Shown in pieces: positions 34,035 through 42,702 of a DNA stretch of 64,000 nucleotides. This DNA is from Methylobacillus flagellatus (GTDB lineage: Bacteria > Pseudomonadota > Gammaproteobacteria > Burkholderiales > Methylophilaceae). Position 1 is the first letter of the stretch. The number at the start of each line of letters is the position of its first letter. The stretch spans positions 1-64,000 of the forward strand of contig NZ_SCOU01000001.1 in the NCBI RefSeq assembly GCF_005502435.1. Direction: 5' to 3'. The position numbers and the translations under genes are program-made. The notes under the pieces were generated by a model. That model was not told where the DNA came from and did not search any database. It saw only the letters and a list, made by a program, of their open reading frames with translations.

Positions 34035-34811
34035 CTAGTCTGGCAGTCGGCTGGTATCCAGTAACTGCCGCAGCATCTGGCTGCTGAGGCTGCCATCATG
34101 CAGGGCGCTGGCGACCAGCGCCCCGGCAAGCCCTTGTGCCTGCAAGCGCTGCAGATCATGCAGGTTGCGCACCCCGCCAGCCGCATACAGTTGCTGTCGA
34201 GGGGCTTGTCGTTGCAGTTGATCCAACAGCGCCAAGTCCGGCCCGGCACCACTCCCCACACGCGCCAGCGTCATGGCGATCAGCTGTTGCGGCCAGTGTG
34301 CTGGCTGCTGCAGTTCGGTCGGCCCGCAGAAACCTGCTGCTTTTGTCGCATCGGCAAGCGCATCAGGAATCTCATCAGGAAAAAAGTCCAGCGACAGCAC
34401 CGCCTGCTGCGGCAGGCTGGTTTGCAAGGCTTGCCAGCTTTGCAGGCTTTCAAGATTCTCGCTGCCTGCCACACAACGCACACCCGCTAGCTGCCAGGCC
34501 TGCCAGTCACTGGCACAGCGTATGCCCGCATCCACCCATACTTCAAGCGCAGGAAAGCGCTGCCGGATCGCCTGCACCAGCGCGCGGTGATGGCCGCGTT
34601 GCTGGATCGCATCCAGATCGGCGATGTAGAGGCGGGAGAATGGATATAATCGCAACAGGTGATCGACGATCTGCAGGGCATCGCTGCCAGTGCAGAGCTC
34701 GGACCGCATGGCCTGATAGCGCTGCCGTTGTCCACGGCGTGCATGCACTACCTGGCCATCGCACAGGTCGATGACCGGGATCACTTCAAATTGACGCCGG
34801 ACGCTAGCCAT
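34035..34811 (-). CDS. HisA-like TIM-barrel protein of cofactor cluster
   Basis: A 258-residue protein related to HisA/HisF phosphoribosyl isomerases, with VIPVIDLCDGQVVHARRG at the start, LYIADLDAIQQRG, VWVDAGIRCASDW and LYAAGGVRNLHDL. HisA-type phosphate-binding glycines are present, but it is diverged and lies outside any his operon. Genes of this type recur in H4MPT/methanofuran clusters of methylotrophs, so a cofactor role is likely; the reaction is unknown. The ATG at 34811 touches the start of the divergent neighbour; the GTG at 34784, just before IPVIDL, would match the canonical HisA start better. Confidence 0.82.
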   Translation of the reverse strand: MASVRRQFEVIPVIDLCDGQVVHARRGQRQRYQAMRSELCTGSDALQIVDHLLRLYPFSRLYIADLDAIQQRGHHRALVQAIRQRFPALEVWVDAGIRCASDWQAWQLAGVRCVAGSENLESLQSWQALQTSLPQQAVLSLDFFPDEIPDALADATKAAGFCGPTELQQPAHWPQQLIAMTLARVGSGAGPDLALLDQLQRQAPRQQLYAAGGVRNLHDLQRLQAQGLAGALVASALHDGSLSSQMLRQLLDTSRLPD

Positions 34812-35833
34812 TGAAACTCTTTGTGTGTGAATTCATCAGTGCCGGCGGATTATACCGCGCAGTATTGCCAGCCACGCTGCGCACCGAGGGCGAGCGCATG
34901 CGTGATGCGCTCTTGCACGACTTGCTGGCGCTCCAGGATGACGCTGACTGCAGCTCCGGGCATGGCCGTTTGCAACTGTTCACCACGTTGGACCCGCGTT
35001 GCACAGCGCCCGCCATCCCGTTCGAGACCATCCCGCTGGATGCCGATGTCTGGCAATGCTGGCAGCAGGCCATCGCCGCCGCCGATGCGGTGTGGCTGAT
35101 CGCTCCGGAGTCGGATGGCAGCCTGTTGCGCCTGACGGAGCAGGTTGAACAGCAGGGCAAGCGCCTGCTGGGCTGTCCGGCGGCAGGGGTGCGCCTGGCG
35201 TCCAGCAAGCGGCAAACCTGGCAGCGTCTGCACCAAGCCGGTATCGCGGCGATCCCTACCCTGACCTGGGCGCAGTTCGAGCCTGGACTGTATCCGGCCG
35301 TGGTGGCCAAGCCCGACGATGGTGCTGGCTGCGAGGACAGCGCCTGTTTCGATGACCACAGGCAGCTCAAGCGCTGGATGCATGGGCGCGAGCACAGCCA
35401 TGTGCTGCAACCTTACCAGCCTGGACTAGCGGCCAGCATGAGCTTGCTGTGTCGTGCCGGGCGCGCCTGGCTATTAAGCTGCAACTGGCAAAAGGTCAGC
35501 CTGCATAGCGATGCGACCGCGTATCGCCGTTTTCATTATCGTGGCAGTGTGGTCAATGGCGCGGCTGCCCATTGGGATGTGTTCGACGCTCTGGCTCAGC
35601 GTGTCGCACAGGCCATGCCGGAACTCGGTGGCTACATAGGCGTCGATGTCATCGTGGCTGACGACGCCGTGTGGGTGGTGGAGATCAACCCGCGCCTCAC
35701 TACCTCGTATGCCGGTCTGCATCAAGCCATGGGATGCAATCCTGCCGGGCTGCTGCTGGACTTCACTTATAATGACGACTTCCTCTTTCCCGACATCAAG
35801 CGCCATCCCGTGGACATCTCCCTGTATGACTGA
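34811..35833 (+). CDS. MfnD-like ATP-grasp ligase (tyramine-glutamate ligase family)
   Basis: A 340-residue ATP-grasp protein from a TTG start giving MKLFVCEFISAGGLY; a GTG at 34823 is an alternative. It shows LLGCPAAGVRLASSKRQTW, the nucleotide-binding VVAKPDDGAGCEDS, LQPYQPGLAASMSLLC, and the metal site YIGVDVIVADDAVWVVEINPRLTTSYAG written here in part. This matches MfnD, which joins glutamate to tyramine in archaeal methanofuran synthesis. Methylotrophs make a related carrier (methylofuran). It forms a coupled run with the MfnF-like, pabB, MfnE-like and dehydratase genes, and is divergent from the HisA-like gene. Confidence 0.82.
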   Translation: MKLFVCEFISAGGLYRAVLPATLRTEGERMRDALLHDLLALQDDADCSSGHGRLQLFTTLDPRCTAPAIPFETIPLDADVWQCWQQAIAAADAVWLIAPESDGSLLRLTEQVEQQGKRLLGCPAAGVRLASSKRQTWQRLHQAGIAAIPTLTWAQFEPGLYPAVVAKPDDGAGCEDSACFDDHRQLKRWMHGREHSHVLQPYQPGLAASMSLLCRAGRAWLLSCNWQKVSLHSDATAYRRFHYRGSVVNGAAAHWDVFDALAQRVAQAMPELGGYIGVDVIVADDAVWVVEINPRLTTSYAGLHQAMGCNPAGLLLDFTYNDDFLFPDIKRHPVDISLYD

Positions 35834-36920
35834 CCGTTTGCCTATCCTGGGTTGGGATGTGGGCGGTGCGCATCTGAAGGCCGTCTTGCTGAATGAGGCA
35901 GGTGAGGTGCAGGCGGTGGTGCAACTGCCTTGCCCCTTGTGGCGTGGCATGGAGCAGCTGCAAACTGCCCGTGCTGCCGTGCTGAATCATCTGCAGCTGC
36001 AGAGCCATGTTGTGCAGCATGCCGTGACCATGACCGGTGAGCTGGCGGATGCCTTTGCGGACCGCGCCAGCGGGGTCGCGGCCATCGTGACCGAGATGCA
36101 GCGTGGCGGCCAGGTGTGCTTCTACGCAGGCGAGCAATGGCTGCAAGCCCGGCAGGCGGCGGCTCAGCCCCTGCAACTGGCCTCGGCCAACTGGAACGCG
36201 AGCGCCACCTGGCTGGCGGCGCAAGTGGGCGAGGCCTTGCTGGTGGATATCGGCAGCACGACCAGTGACCTGATACCGCTGGCGGGCGGGCGGGTGGTTT
36301 GCCGTGGGCATGACGATGCCAGCCGTCTGCAGTGCAGCGAGCTGGTCTACAGCGGTGTGGTGCGCACGCCTTTGATGGCGTTGACCTCACGCGTGCCGTT
36401 CGCGGGGGAATGGACCACGCTCGCGGCCGAGCATTTTGCCACCAGTGCCGATATCTACCGTTTGCTGGGCCAGTTGGCTGCTGAGGACGATCAGGCCGAC
36501 ACGGCGGATGGACGCAGCAAAAGTGTGGTGCACAGCCGTCAGCGTCTGGCACGCATGCTGGGCCAGGACGCCACCGAGGCTAGCCCGGCGGCCTGGCTGC
36601 AGCTGGCGCAAGCCTTGCGGCAGGCGCAGCTGGATCAACTGATACAAGCTGCGCTGCGTGTGCTTTCACGCCTGGAGATTGCGCCGGAGGCGCCGCTGAT
36701 CAGCGCAGGGGTGGGTCGCTTTCTGGTGCCTGCGCTTGCTGCTGCACTGGGACGCTCTTGCCATGACACAGCAGAATACATCGTGGCGCAGGCAGATGAT
36801 CCGGCGCTACGCCTGGCGGCCAGCAAGGCCTTGCCTGCCTATGCCGTGGCGCAGCTGTATTTTTCACATACAGGCCAAACGCGGCTGAGCACCACAGCAG
36901 ACGGTGGGAGCCAGTCATGA
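35826..36920 (+). CDS. MfnF-like H4MPT-linked C1 pathway protein (hydantoinase/BcrAD-like fold)
   Basis: A 364-residue protein that starts at an ATG overlapping the previous stop by eight bases. The ASKHA fold is seen in LGWDVGGAHLKAVLL, MTGELADAFADR, LLVDIGSTTSDLIPL and LISAGVGRFLVPALA. It matches proteins annotated as H4MPT-linked C1 transfer pathway protein and the archaeal MfnF, which couples the furan and tyramine parts of methanofuran. An equivalent step for the bacterial carrier is inferred. The next gene starts inside its stop (ATGA). Confidence 0.84.
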   Translation: MTDRLPILGWDVGGAHLKAVLLNEAGEVQAVVQLPCPLWRGMEQLQTARAAVLNHLQLQSHVVQHAVTMTGELADAFADRASGVAAIVTEMQRGGQVCFYAGEQWLQARQAAAQPLQLASANWNASATWLAAQVGEALLVDIGSTTSDLIPLAGGRVVCRGHDDASRLQCSELVYSGVVRTPLMALTSRVPFAGEWTTLAAEHFATSADIYRLLGQLAAEDDQADTADGRSKSVVHSRQRLARMLGQDATEASPAAWLQLAQALRQAQLDQLIQAALRVLSRLEIAPEAPLISAGVGRFLVPALAAALGRSCHDTAEYIVAQADDPALRLAASKALPAYAVAQLYFSHTGQTRLSTTADGGSQS

Positions 36921-38368
36921 GCCTGCATCGTCACGCGTTGCCCTATTGTCAGGATGCGGCCCGGCAGTTCGCGGCCATCGCGGCGCAACCCTGGGCCATC
37001 TACCTGGACAGTGGTCAGCCCGGCAGTCAGTATGGTCATTACGATATCCTGGTGGCAGAGCCTTTCCTGACCCTGGTGACCGACGGCGCTGCCACCACGC
37101 TAACGGATAGCAATGGCCAGCGCATGTCCAGTGACGACCCGTTCACCCTGCTGCGTGATGCGCTTGCGCCATACGCCCAGCCTGCACAGGCACTGCCGTT
37201 CACAGGCGGCGCCATCGGTTATTTCAGCTACGATCTGGCGCGACGCATGGAACAACTGCCAGAACTGGCCGAGGATGGCGAACACATCCCGCAGATGATG
37301 GTAGGCGTTTACGACTGGGCGCTGGTGGTGGATCACCGGCTCAAGCAGTGCTGGCTGGTCTCGCATCAGCTCCATCCCGCCACGGTGCAGCGCTGGCCAG
37401 CCTTGTGTGCCATGTTCGAAGCGGCCGCTGCCCAGCCAGTGTCGCTGCCAGCACCGTTCCAGCTCACCACGCCGGTGCAGTCCAACCTGGATGTGCCTGC
37501 CTATGCAGCGGCGTTTGAACGTATCCAGCGTTACATCCATGACGGTGATTGTTATCAGGTCAATCTGGCGCAGCGTTTCAGTGCGCAGGCGCAAGGAGAT
37601 CCCTGGGCGGCCTATCTGCATCTACGGCAGATCAGCCCGGCGCCGTTCATGGCCTATATGCACCTGCCGGGCTTGCAGGTGTTATCTGCGTCCCCCGAGC
37701 GTTTCCTGCAGGTGCGCGGCCGCCATGTGGAGACACGTCCCATCAAGGGCACGCGCCCACGCGCTGCGGACCATCTGCAGGACCAGCGCAACGCCGACGA
37801 GTTGTCGGCCAGCCTCAAGGACCGTGCCGAGAACGTCATGATCGTGGATCTGCTGCGTAACGATATCGGCAAGACCTGCGCGCTGGGCTCGGTGCGCGCC
37901 GAGCGTCTGTTCGCGCTGGAAAGCTTCGCCAATGTGCATCATCTGGTCAGCACGGTGACCGGTACCTTGTCCGAGGGGATGACGGCACTGGAGCTGTTGC
38001 GTGGCTGTTTTCCGGGCGGCTCCATCACCGGTGCGCCCAAGCTGCGCGCCATGGAGATCATCGAAGAACTGGAGCCGCACCGGCGCGGGCTGTACTGCGG
38101 GGCCATCGCTTACATCGGCTTCGATGGCAATATGGACAGCAACATCGCCATCCGCACTGCCGTGTATTCGCATGGCCAGATACGTTTCTGGGCCGGTGGC
38201 GGCATCGTCGCCGATTCCGAGATGCAGCGTGAATACAGCGAAACCTGGGATAAAGCGGCGGCCATGTTGCAATTGATGCGACATTGCAGCCCACATCCCG
38301 ATGTGCTCAGTAAAGATCACCTGCAGGCTGCATATTCTGTCAGCCAGGACGCTAGCCCATGTGGGTGA
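36917..38368 (+). CDS. pabB: Aminodeoxychorismate synthase component I
   Basis: Makes 4-amino-4-deoxychorismate on the way to p-aminobenzoate, needed for folate and, with MptG, for H4MPT. It is a chorismate-binding enzyme of 483 residues with GGAIGYFSYDLAR, DGDCYQVNLAQRF, the active-site lysine in ETRPIKGTRPR, ENVMIVDLLRNDIG and GCFPGGSITGAPKLRAMEII. The KG rather than TG in the TRPIKG motif points to PabB rather than anthranilate synthase. There is no lyase or PabA fusion. It lies within the cofactor operon and overlaps the next gene by 10 bases. Confidence 0.93.
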   Translation: MSLHRHALPYCQDAARQFAAIAAQPWAIYLDSGQPGSQYGHYDILVAEPFLTLVTDGAATTLTDSNGQRMSSDDPFTLLRDALAPYAQPAQALPFTGGAIGYFSYDLARRMEQLPELAEDGEHIPQMMVGVYDWALVVDHRLKQCWLVSHQLHPATVQRWPALCAMFEAAAAQPVSLPAPFQLTTPVQSNLDVPAYAAAFERIQRYIHDGDCYQVNLAQRFSAQAQGDPWAAYLHLRQISPAPFMAYMHLPGLQVLSASPERFLQVRGRHVETRPIKGTRPRAADHLQDQRNADELSASLKDRAENVMIVDLLRNDIGKTCALGSVRAERLFALESFANVHHLVSTVTGTLSEGMTALELLRGCFPGGSITGAPKLRAMEIIEELEPHRRGLYCGAIAYIGFDGNMDSNIAIRTAVYSHGQIRFWAGGGIVADSEMQREYSETWDKAAAMLQLMRHCSPHPDVLSKDHLQAAYSVSQDASPCG

Positions 38369-39021
38369 TCAAGCTGGGTGGCAGCCTGCTTGCAAGTGCT
38401 GAGGGCAGGCAGGCCTTGCGTGCCTGGTTGACGCTGATCGTGGCGCAGGCCGATGGTCAGGTGATCATCGTGCCTGGGGGCGGCCTGTTCGCTGATGCCG
38501 TGCGCACTGCCCAGCAACAGAGTGGCTGTGACGATGTCACAGCGCATCGCCTGGCCTTGCTGGCCATGGACCAGTACGGTATGTTGCTGGCCGGCCTGGC
38601 ACCGGCGCTGGTGACGGCACAGAGCGAGCTGGAGATCGCCGAACGCAGCTGGCAGCATCGGCCCATGGTCTGGCTACCTAGCCGCATGTTGCTGGCAGAC
38701 CGGCACATCGCCGCCAGCTGGGATGTCACCTCGGACAGTCTGGCGGCCTGGCTGGCCGCCAAGCTCGGCGCCAGCCATTTGTTACTGGTGAAGTCGGTGC
38801 GTCCTGCCGGCGCAAGCATGCGCGTCGAAGCGCTGGTCAGCAGCGGGCTGGTGGATGCCAGCTTTGCCGACTATATCCAGCAACCGGCTGGGCCTTCTTT
38901 TTCCACCTGGCTGCTGGGGCCGCAGGACCATCTGCTGTTCAGTAGCGGGTTCGTTGCAGCGCGCCTGCAACAGGGTGCCCTGGCAGTCCAAGCATCCACC
39001 AAGCTACCGGAGGCGATATGA
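38359..39021 (+). CDS. Amino acid kinase family protein, MfnE-like
   Basis: A 220-residue protein of the aspartokinase/uridylate kinase fold, with WVIKLGGSLL at the N-terminus, VIIVPGGGLFADAVR, and WDVTSDSLAAWLAAKLGASHLLLVKSV written here in part (the SDSLAA motif binds nucleotide). Archaeal MfnE phosphorylates the aminomethylfuran phosphate intermediate in methanofuran synthesis, and this neighbour set (MfnD, MfnF-like, MfnE-like) suggests the same job. The reading frame overlaps pabB by 10 bases and the next gene by ATGA. Confidence 0.82.
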   Translation: MWVIKLGGSLLASAEGRQALRAWLTLIVAQADGQVIIVPGGGLFADAVRTAQQQSGCDDVTAHRLALLAMDQYGMLLAGLAPALVTAQSELEIAERSWQHRPMVWLPSRMLLADRHIAASWDVTSDSLAAWLAAKLGASHLLLVKSVRPAGASMRVEALVSSGLVDASFADYIQQPAGPSFSTWLLGPQDHLLFSSGFVAARLQQGALAVQASTKLPEAI

Positions 39022-39386
39022 GTGAACGTGTTTACAGTGAGCAGGAAGTCAACCAGTACCTGGCCGCCAGTCTGCCGCACTGGGCGCTGGAGAACGGCTG
39101 GATACGCCGCAAGTACAAGACCAGTGGCTGGAAAGCCACCTTGATGGTGGTGAACACGGTGGGGCATCTGGCCGAAGCGGCCTGGCATCACCCGGACCTC
39201 ACCGTCAGTTATGCCTTTGTCATCGTCAAGCTGTGCACGCACAGTGCCAAAGGCATCACCGACAAGGATTTCGAGCTGGCGGCCAAGATCGAGGCCGTGA
39301 TCCAGTGGCAGCCGGGGAGTGAGGGTGGGGCACTGGAAGGCACACCCAACGAGGATGCGCGCTTCAAATACATCAAGTACGACTGA
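39018..39386 (+). CDS. Pterin-4a-carbinolamine dehydratase-like protein
   Basis: A 122-residue protein of the PCD/DCoH family with NGWIRRKYKTSGWKATLMV, the active-site histidine cluster AEAAWHHPDLTVSYAFV, and CTHSAKGITDKDFELAAKIE. Classical members dehydrate 4a-hydroxytetrahydrobiopterin; here the position at the end of the methanopterin/methanofuran cluster suggests action on a pterin in H4MPT synthesis or repair. It has about 20 extra C-terminal residues compared with the 95-residue minimal family, including EGTPNEDARFKYIKYD. The start overlaps the previous stop as ATGA. Confidence 0.88.
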   Translation: MSERVYSEQEVNQYLAASLPHWALENGWIRRKYKTSGWKATLMVVNTVGHLAEAAWHHPDLTVSYAFVIVKLCTHSAKGITDKDFELAAKIEAVIQWQPGSEGGALEGTPNEDARFKYIKYD

Positions 39387-39480
39387 AACCGGCCTGAATG
39401 CCGGGCTGGTGTCGCGGCATCTGGCTGACTCGGTGCTTATTTGAGTAGGTGTCTAGCTGAGTAGATGACTAGCTGAGTAC

Positions 39481-39852
39481 CTAGCTAAGCAATAGCGCCG
39501 CGATGACGTCGCGCCCTTCGGCCATGAGGATGTTGTAGGTGCGGCAGGCCGCTGGTGTGGCCATGCATTCCACGCTGATGCCGGCGGCAGTGAGACTCTG
39601 CGTCAGTTTGGGGTGGATGAAGCGGTGCTGTGCGCCGGTGCCCAGTAATACCAGTTCCGGCTTGAGTGCGGCGATACGTTCAAAGTCGGCTGCGCCGAGG
39701 CTGTTGAAGTCTCTTGTCTGCCAGTCTTCATGCACTTGTGCGGGCTGTACCAGCAGGCTGTGTGAAAACCGGATGCGGTTGACTTCGATCCAGTCAGCGC
39801 CATAGCCGGTGATGAGTTGCTGGCCTGCGGCCTGAGTCAGATGTAGTTTCAT
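39481..39852 (-). CDS. Mth938-domain (DUF498) protein
   Basis: A 123-residue protein from MKLHLTQAAG with the NDUFAF3/Mth938 fold: QLITGYGADWIEVNRIRFSHSLLV, LGAADFERIAALKPELVLLGTGAQHRF in part, and the C-terminal ECMATPAACRTYNILMAEGR. The family is widespread, and its mitochondrial member is a complex I assembly factor; the bacterial function is not known. It is convergent with the cofactor cluster and divergent from the aminotransferase gene. No strong ribosome site is seen. Confidence 0.85.
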   Translation of the reverse strand: MKLHLTQAAGQQLITGYGADWIEVNRIRFSHSLLVQPAQVHEDWQTRDFNSLGAADFERIAALKPELVLLGTGAQHRFIHPKLTQSLTAAGISVECMATPAACRTYNILMAEGRDVIAALLLS

Positions 39853-39949
39853 TGCGATAGGCCGGCAGACCGGCATTCATTGCTTGAGAGGGCGATGAAA
39901 TGTAAGATAACACACTTTTTTGCAGGCTTACGCTGCCGCGATCGTGACC

Positions 39950-41182
39950 ATGGAACCCATACGCAAATCCTCCAAACTCAGTAACGTGTGCTACGACATT
40001 CGTGGTCCGGTACTGGCGCGCGCGCGACAGATGGAGGAAGAAGGCCAGCGCATCATCAAGTTGAACATCGGCAACCCGGCGCCGTTCGGTTTTGCTGCGC
40101 CCGAGGAGATCCTGCAGGACGTGATCCGCAATATGGATCAGGCCTCCGGTTATACCGATTCCAAAGGCCTGTTCGCCGCGCGCAAAGCCATCATGCACTA
40201 CACGCAGCAGAAGAACATCGCCGATGTGACCATCGATGACATCATCATTGGCAACGGCGTGTCCGAGCTGATCGTGATGGCCATGCAGGCCCTGCTCAAC
40301 AATGGTGACCAGATCCTGGTGCCCATGCCTGATTATCCGCTGTGGACCGCCGCTGTGACGCTGGCGGGTGGCACGCCGCGTCACTATGTGTGTGACGAGC
40401 AGTCCGGTTGGCTGCCTGACCTTAAGGACATCGAAGCCAAGATCACCGCCAATACGCGCGGCATCGTCATCATCAACCCGAACAACCCGACCGGCGCGCT
40501 GTATCCGCGCGAGACGCTGGAAGGCATCATCGAGATCGCCCGTCACCACAAGCTGGTGGTGTTCGCTGACGAGATCTACGACAAGGTGCTGTACGACGGC
40601 AACACCCATACCTCCATCGCCTCGCTGGCCGATGACGTGCTGTTCGTGACATTCAACGGCTTGTCCAAGAACTACCGCACCTGCGGTTACCGCGCGGGCT
40701 GGCTGGTGGTGTCGGGCGAGAAGAAACACGCCACCGACTACATCGAAGGCCTCAACATGCTGGCCTCGATGCGTTTGTGCGCCAACGTACCGGGGCAGTT
40801 GGCCATCCAGACCGCACTGGGCGGCTATCAGAGCATCAACGATCTGGTGGCGCCCTCTGGTCGCCTGTGCAAACAGCGTGATCTGGCGTACAAGCTGCTC
40901 ACCGAGATCCCGGGTGTGAGCTGCACTAAACCGGCCGCGGCGATGTACCTGTTCCCCAAGCTGGACCCAGCCATCTACCCTATCCAGGACGATCAGCAAT
41001 TCATCCTTGATCTGTTGCTGGAGGAGAAGGTGTTGCTGGTGCAGGGCACAGGCTTCAACTGGAAGACGCCGGATCATTTCCGTGTGGTGTTCCTGCCCAA
41101 TGTGGATGACCTCACCGAGGCCATCGGCCGTATCGCCAGATTCCTCGAAACCTATCGAAAACGACATGGAGCAAAAGCGTGA
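39950..41182 (+). CDS. alaA: Alanine/glutamate-pyruvate aminotransferase, AlaA-like
   Basis: A PLP enzyme of 410 residues in the class I aminotransferase family. MEPIRKSSKLSNVCYDIRGP is close to the start of E. coli AlaA. The catalytic set is visible: NPNNPTGALYPRE, FADEIYDKVLYD, the PLP lysine in NGLSKNYRTCGYRAGW, and FRVVFLP near the end. It makes alanine from pyruvate and glutamate. The ATG at 39950 is chosen over an upstream TTG. It lies upstream of hom, an arrangement common in betaproteobacteria. Confidence 0.92.
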   Translation: MEPIRKSSKLSNVCYDIRGPVLARARQMEEEGQRIIKLNIGNPAPFGFAAPEEILQDVIRNMDQASGYTDSKGLFAARKAIMHYTQQKNIADVTIDDIIIGNGVSELIVMAMQALLNNGDQILVPMPDYPLWTAAVTLAGGTPRHYVCDEQSGWLPDLKDIEAKITANTRGIVIINPNNPTGALYPRETLEGIIEIARHHKLVVFADEIYDKVLYDGNTHTSIASLADDVLFVTFNGLSKNYRTCGYRAGWLVVSGEKKHATDYIEGLNMLASMRLCANVPGQLAIQTALGGYQSINDLVAPSGRLCKQRDLAYKLLTEIPGVSCTKPAAAMYLFPKLDPAIYPIQDDQQFILDLLLEEKVLLVQGTGFNWKTPDHFRVVFLPNVDDLTEAIGRIARFLETYRKRHGAKA

Positions 41183-41261
41183 AAGGTGAAAGGTGAAAAG
41201 TGAAACGTAGAACCCACGGGTTTTGACGTTCACCTTTCACATTCCATAGTTCACGTTTCAC
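41179..41261. repeat. Nested inverted repeats between alaA and hom
   Basis: A purine-rich run of GTGAAAGG-type units (41179-41208) is mirrored by a pyrimidine-rich run (41226-41261). Perfect arms include GTGAAAGGTGAA/TTCACCTTTCAC (41179-41190 with 41229-41240) and GTGAAACGT/ACGTTTCAC (41200-41208 with 41253-41261). The element could fold as a long hairpin in the mRNA leader right up to the hom start at 41265. Confidence 0.85.
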
Positions 41262-41264
41262 TGA

Positions 41265-42578
41265 ATGAAACAAATCAATGTAGGCCTGTTAGGCATAGGC
41301 ACTGTCGGTGGTGGCACATTCAATGTGCTGATGCGCAATCAGCAGGAGATCGCGGGTCGTGCCGGCCACTCCATCGTCATCACCAAGGTGGCGGACCGCA
41401 ATCTGGAGCTGGCGCGTCAGGTGACAGCAGGTCAGGTAAGTTTGACGGACGACGCGTTCAGCGTGGTCAACGATCCGGACATCGATGTGGTGGTGGAGCT
41501 GATCGGTGGCTACGGCATCGCCAAGGAGTTGGTGCTGACGGCGATCCGTAACGGCAAGCATGTGGTCACCGCCAACAAGGCGCTGATCGCCCTGCATGGC
41601 AACGAGATCTTCGCTGCTGCACGCGAGCAGGGTGTGATCGTGGCATTCGAAGCCGCGGTCGCAGGCGGCATCCCCATCATCAAGGCCTTGCGTGAAGGCC
41701 TGGCGGCCAACCGTATCGAGTGGATCGCCGGCATCATCAATGGCACCACCAATTTCATCCTGACCGAGATGCGCGAAAAAGGCCTGGCTTTTGCCGATGT
41801 GTTGGGTGAGGCCCAGCGTCTGGGGTATGCGGAAGCTGACCCGACCTTCGACGTGGAAGGCATCGATGCGGCGCACAAACTCATGATCCTGGCAGCCATC
41901 GGCTTTGGCATGCCGATGAAATTCGATCAAGCCTACACCGAAGGCATCACCCGGCTGGAAAGCAAGGACATCCGTTATGCCGAGGAGTTGGGCTACCGCG
42001 TCAAGTTGCTGGGCATCACCAAACGCTCTGAAGCGGGTGTGGAACTGCGCGTGCATCCGACCCTGATCCCGGAGAAGCGGCTGGTGGCCAACGTCAACGG
42101 TGCCATGAATGCCGTGCTGGTCAAGGGTGACGCCGTCGGCCCCACCCTGTATTACGGTGCAGGCGCGGGTGCCGAACCCACCGCTAGCGCCGTCATCGCC
42201 GACCTCGTGGATGTGGCCCGCATGATGACGACTGAGGTGGCAGCGCGTGTGCCTTACCTCGGCTTCCAGTCCGGGCAGATCGTGGATTTGGCTGTCATGC
42301 CCATCAGCGAGATCAGCAGCGCCTACTACCTGCGTCTGCGCGTCTCCGACAAGCCGGGCGTGCTGGCCGAAGTGACGCGCATCCTGGGAGATCGCGCCAT
42401 CTCCATCGATGCCATGATGCAGAAAGAGCCAGCCGAGGGCGAAGATCAGGCAGACATCGTCATCCTGACCCACACCACGGTCGAAAAGAATATGGACATG
42501 GCGATTGCAGCCATCGAAGCCTTGTCTGCCATAGAGGGCAAGGTGACACGTATCCGCATGGAAGAACTGGGTCGCTAA
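41265..42578 (+). CDS. hom: Homoserine dehydrogenase
   Basis: Reduces aspartate semialdehyde to homoserine for threonine and methionine synthesis. It is 437 residues: an NAD(P)-binding domain with VGLLGIGTVGGGTFNVL, VVVELIGGYGIAKELV and VVTANKALIALHG; a catalytic domain with EAAVAGGIPIIKALREGL and GIINGTTNFILTEM, and the K/D-containing RLGYAEADPTFDVEG; then a C-terminal ACT domain (RLRVSDKPGVLAEVTRIL) for feedback regulation by threonine. Its natural partner thrC follows but is separated by a 0.45-kb insertion carrying the GIY-YIG gene. Confidence 0.97.
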   Translation: MKQINVGLLGIGTVGGGTFNVLMRNQQEIAGRAGHSIVITKVADRNLELARQVTAGQVSLTDDAFSVVNDPDIDVVVELIGGYGIAKELVLTAIRNGKHVVTANKALIALHGNEIFAAAREQGVIVAFEAAVAGGIPIIKALREGLAANRIEWIAGIINGTTNFILTEMREKGLAFADVLGEAQRLGYAEADPTFDVEGIDAAHKLMILAAIGFGMPMKFDQAYTEGITRLESKDIRYAEELGYRVKLLGITKRSEAGVELRVHPTLIPEKRLVANVNGAMNAVLVKGDAVGPTLYYGAGAGAEPTASAVIADLVDVARMMTTEVAARVPYLGFQSGQIVDLAVMPISEISSAYYLRLRVSDKPGVLAEVTRILGDRAISIDAMMQKEPAEGEDQADIVILTHTTVEKNMDMAIAAIEALSAIEGKVTRIRMEELGR

Positions 42579-42662
42579 GCGCTAGGTTGTTTTCGGTTGG
42601 TTGTTTGCAAACCGCTAAGTCGTGCGGATGACCCGTTTGGGGCATGCAGGATAAACCTCAGG

Positions 42663-42690
42663 CGTCATTCCGGCGCAAGCCGGAATCCAT
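42663..42690 (+). repeat. Palindromic repeat, left copy flanking GIY-YIG gene
   Basis: CGTC precedes the hairpin ATTCCGGCGCAAGCCGGAAT (8-bp arms, GCAA loop), then CCAT. The inverted partner is at 42991-43018. The arms differ between the two copies by a compensating pair (C-G to T-A) that keeps the stem. Confidence 0.92.
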
Positions 42691-42702
42691 CACCATGACG
42701 GC

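Noticed and set aside
39794-41233. Minus-strand open frame of 479 codons
   Set aside because: Antisense to the AlaA-like aminotransferase; no recognisable protein features.
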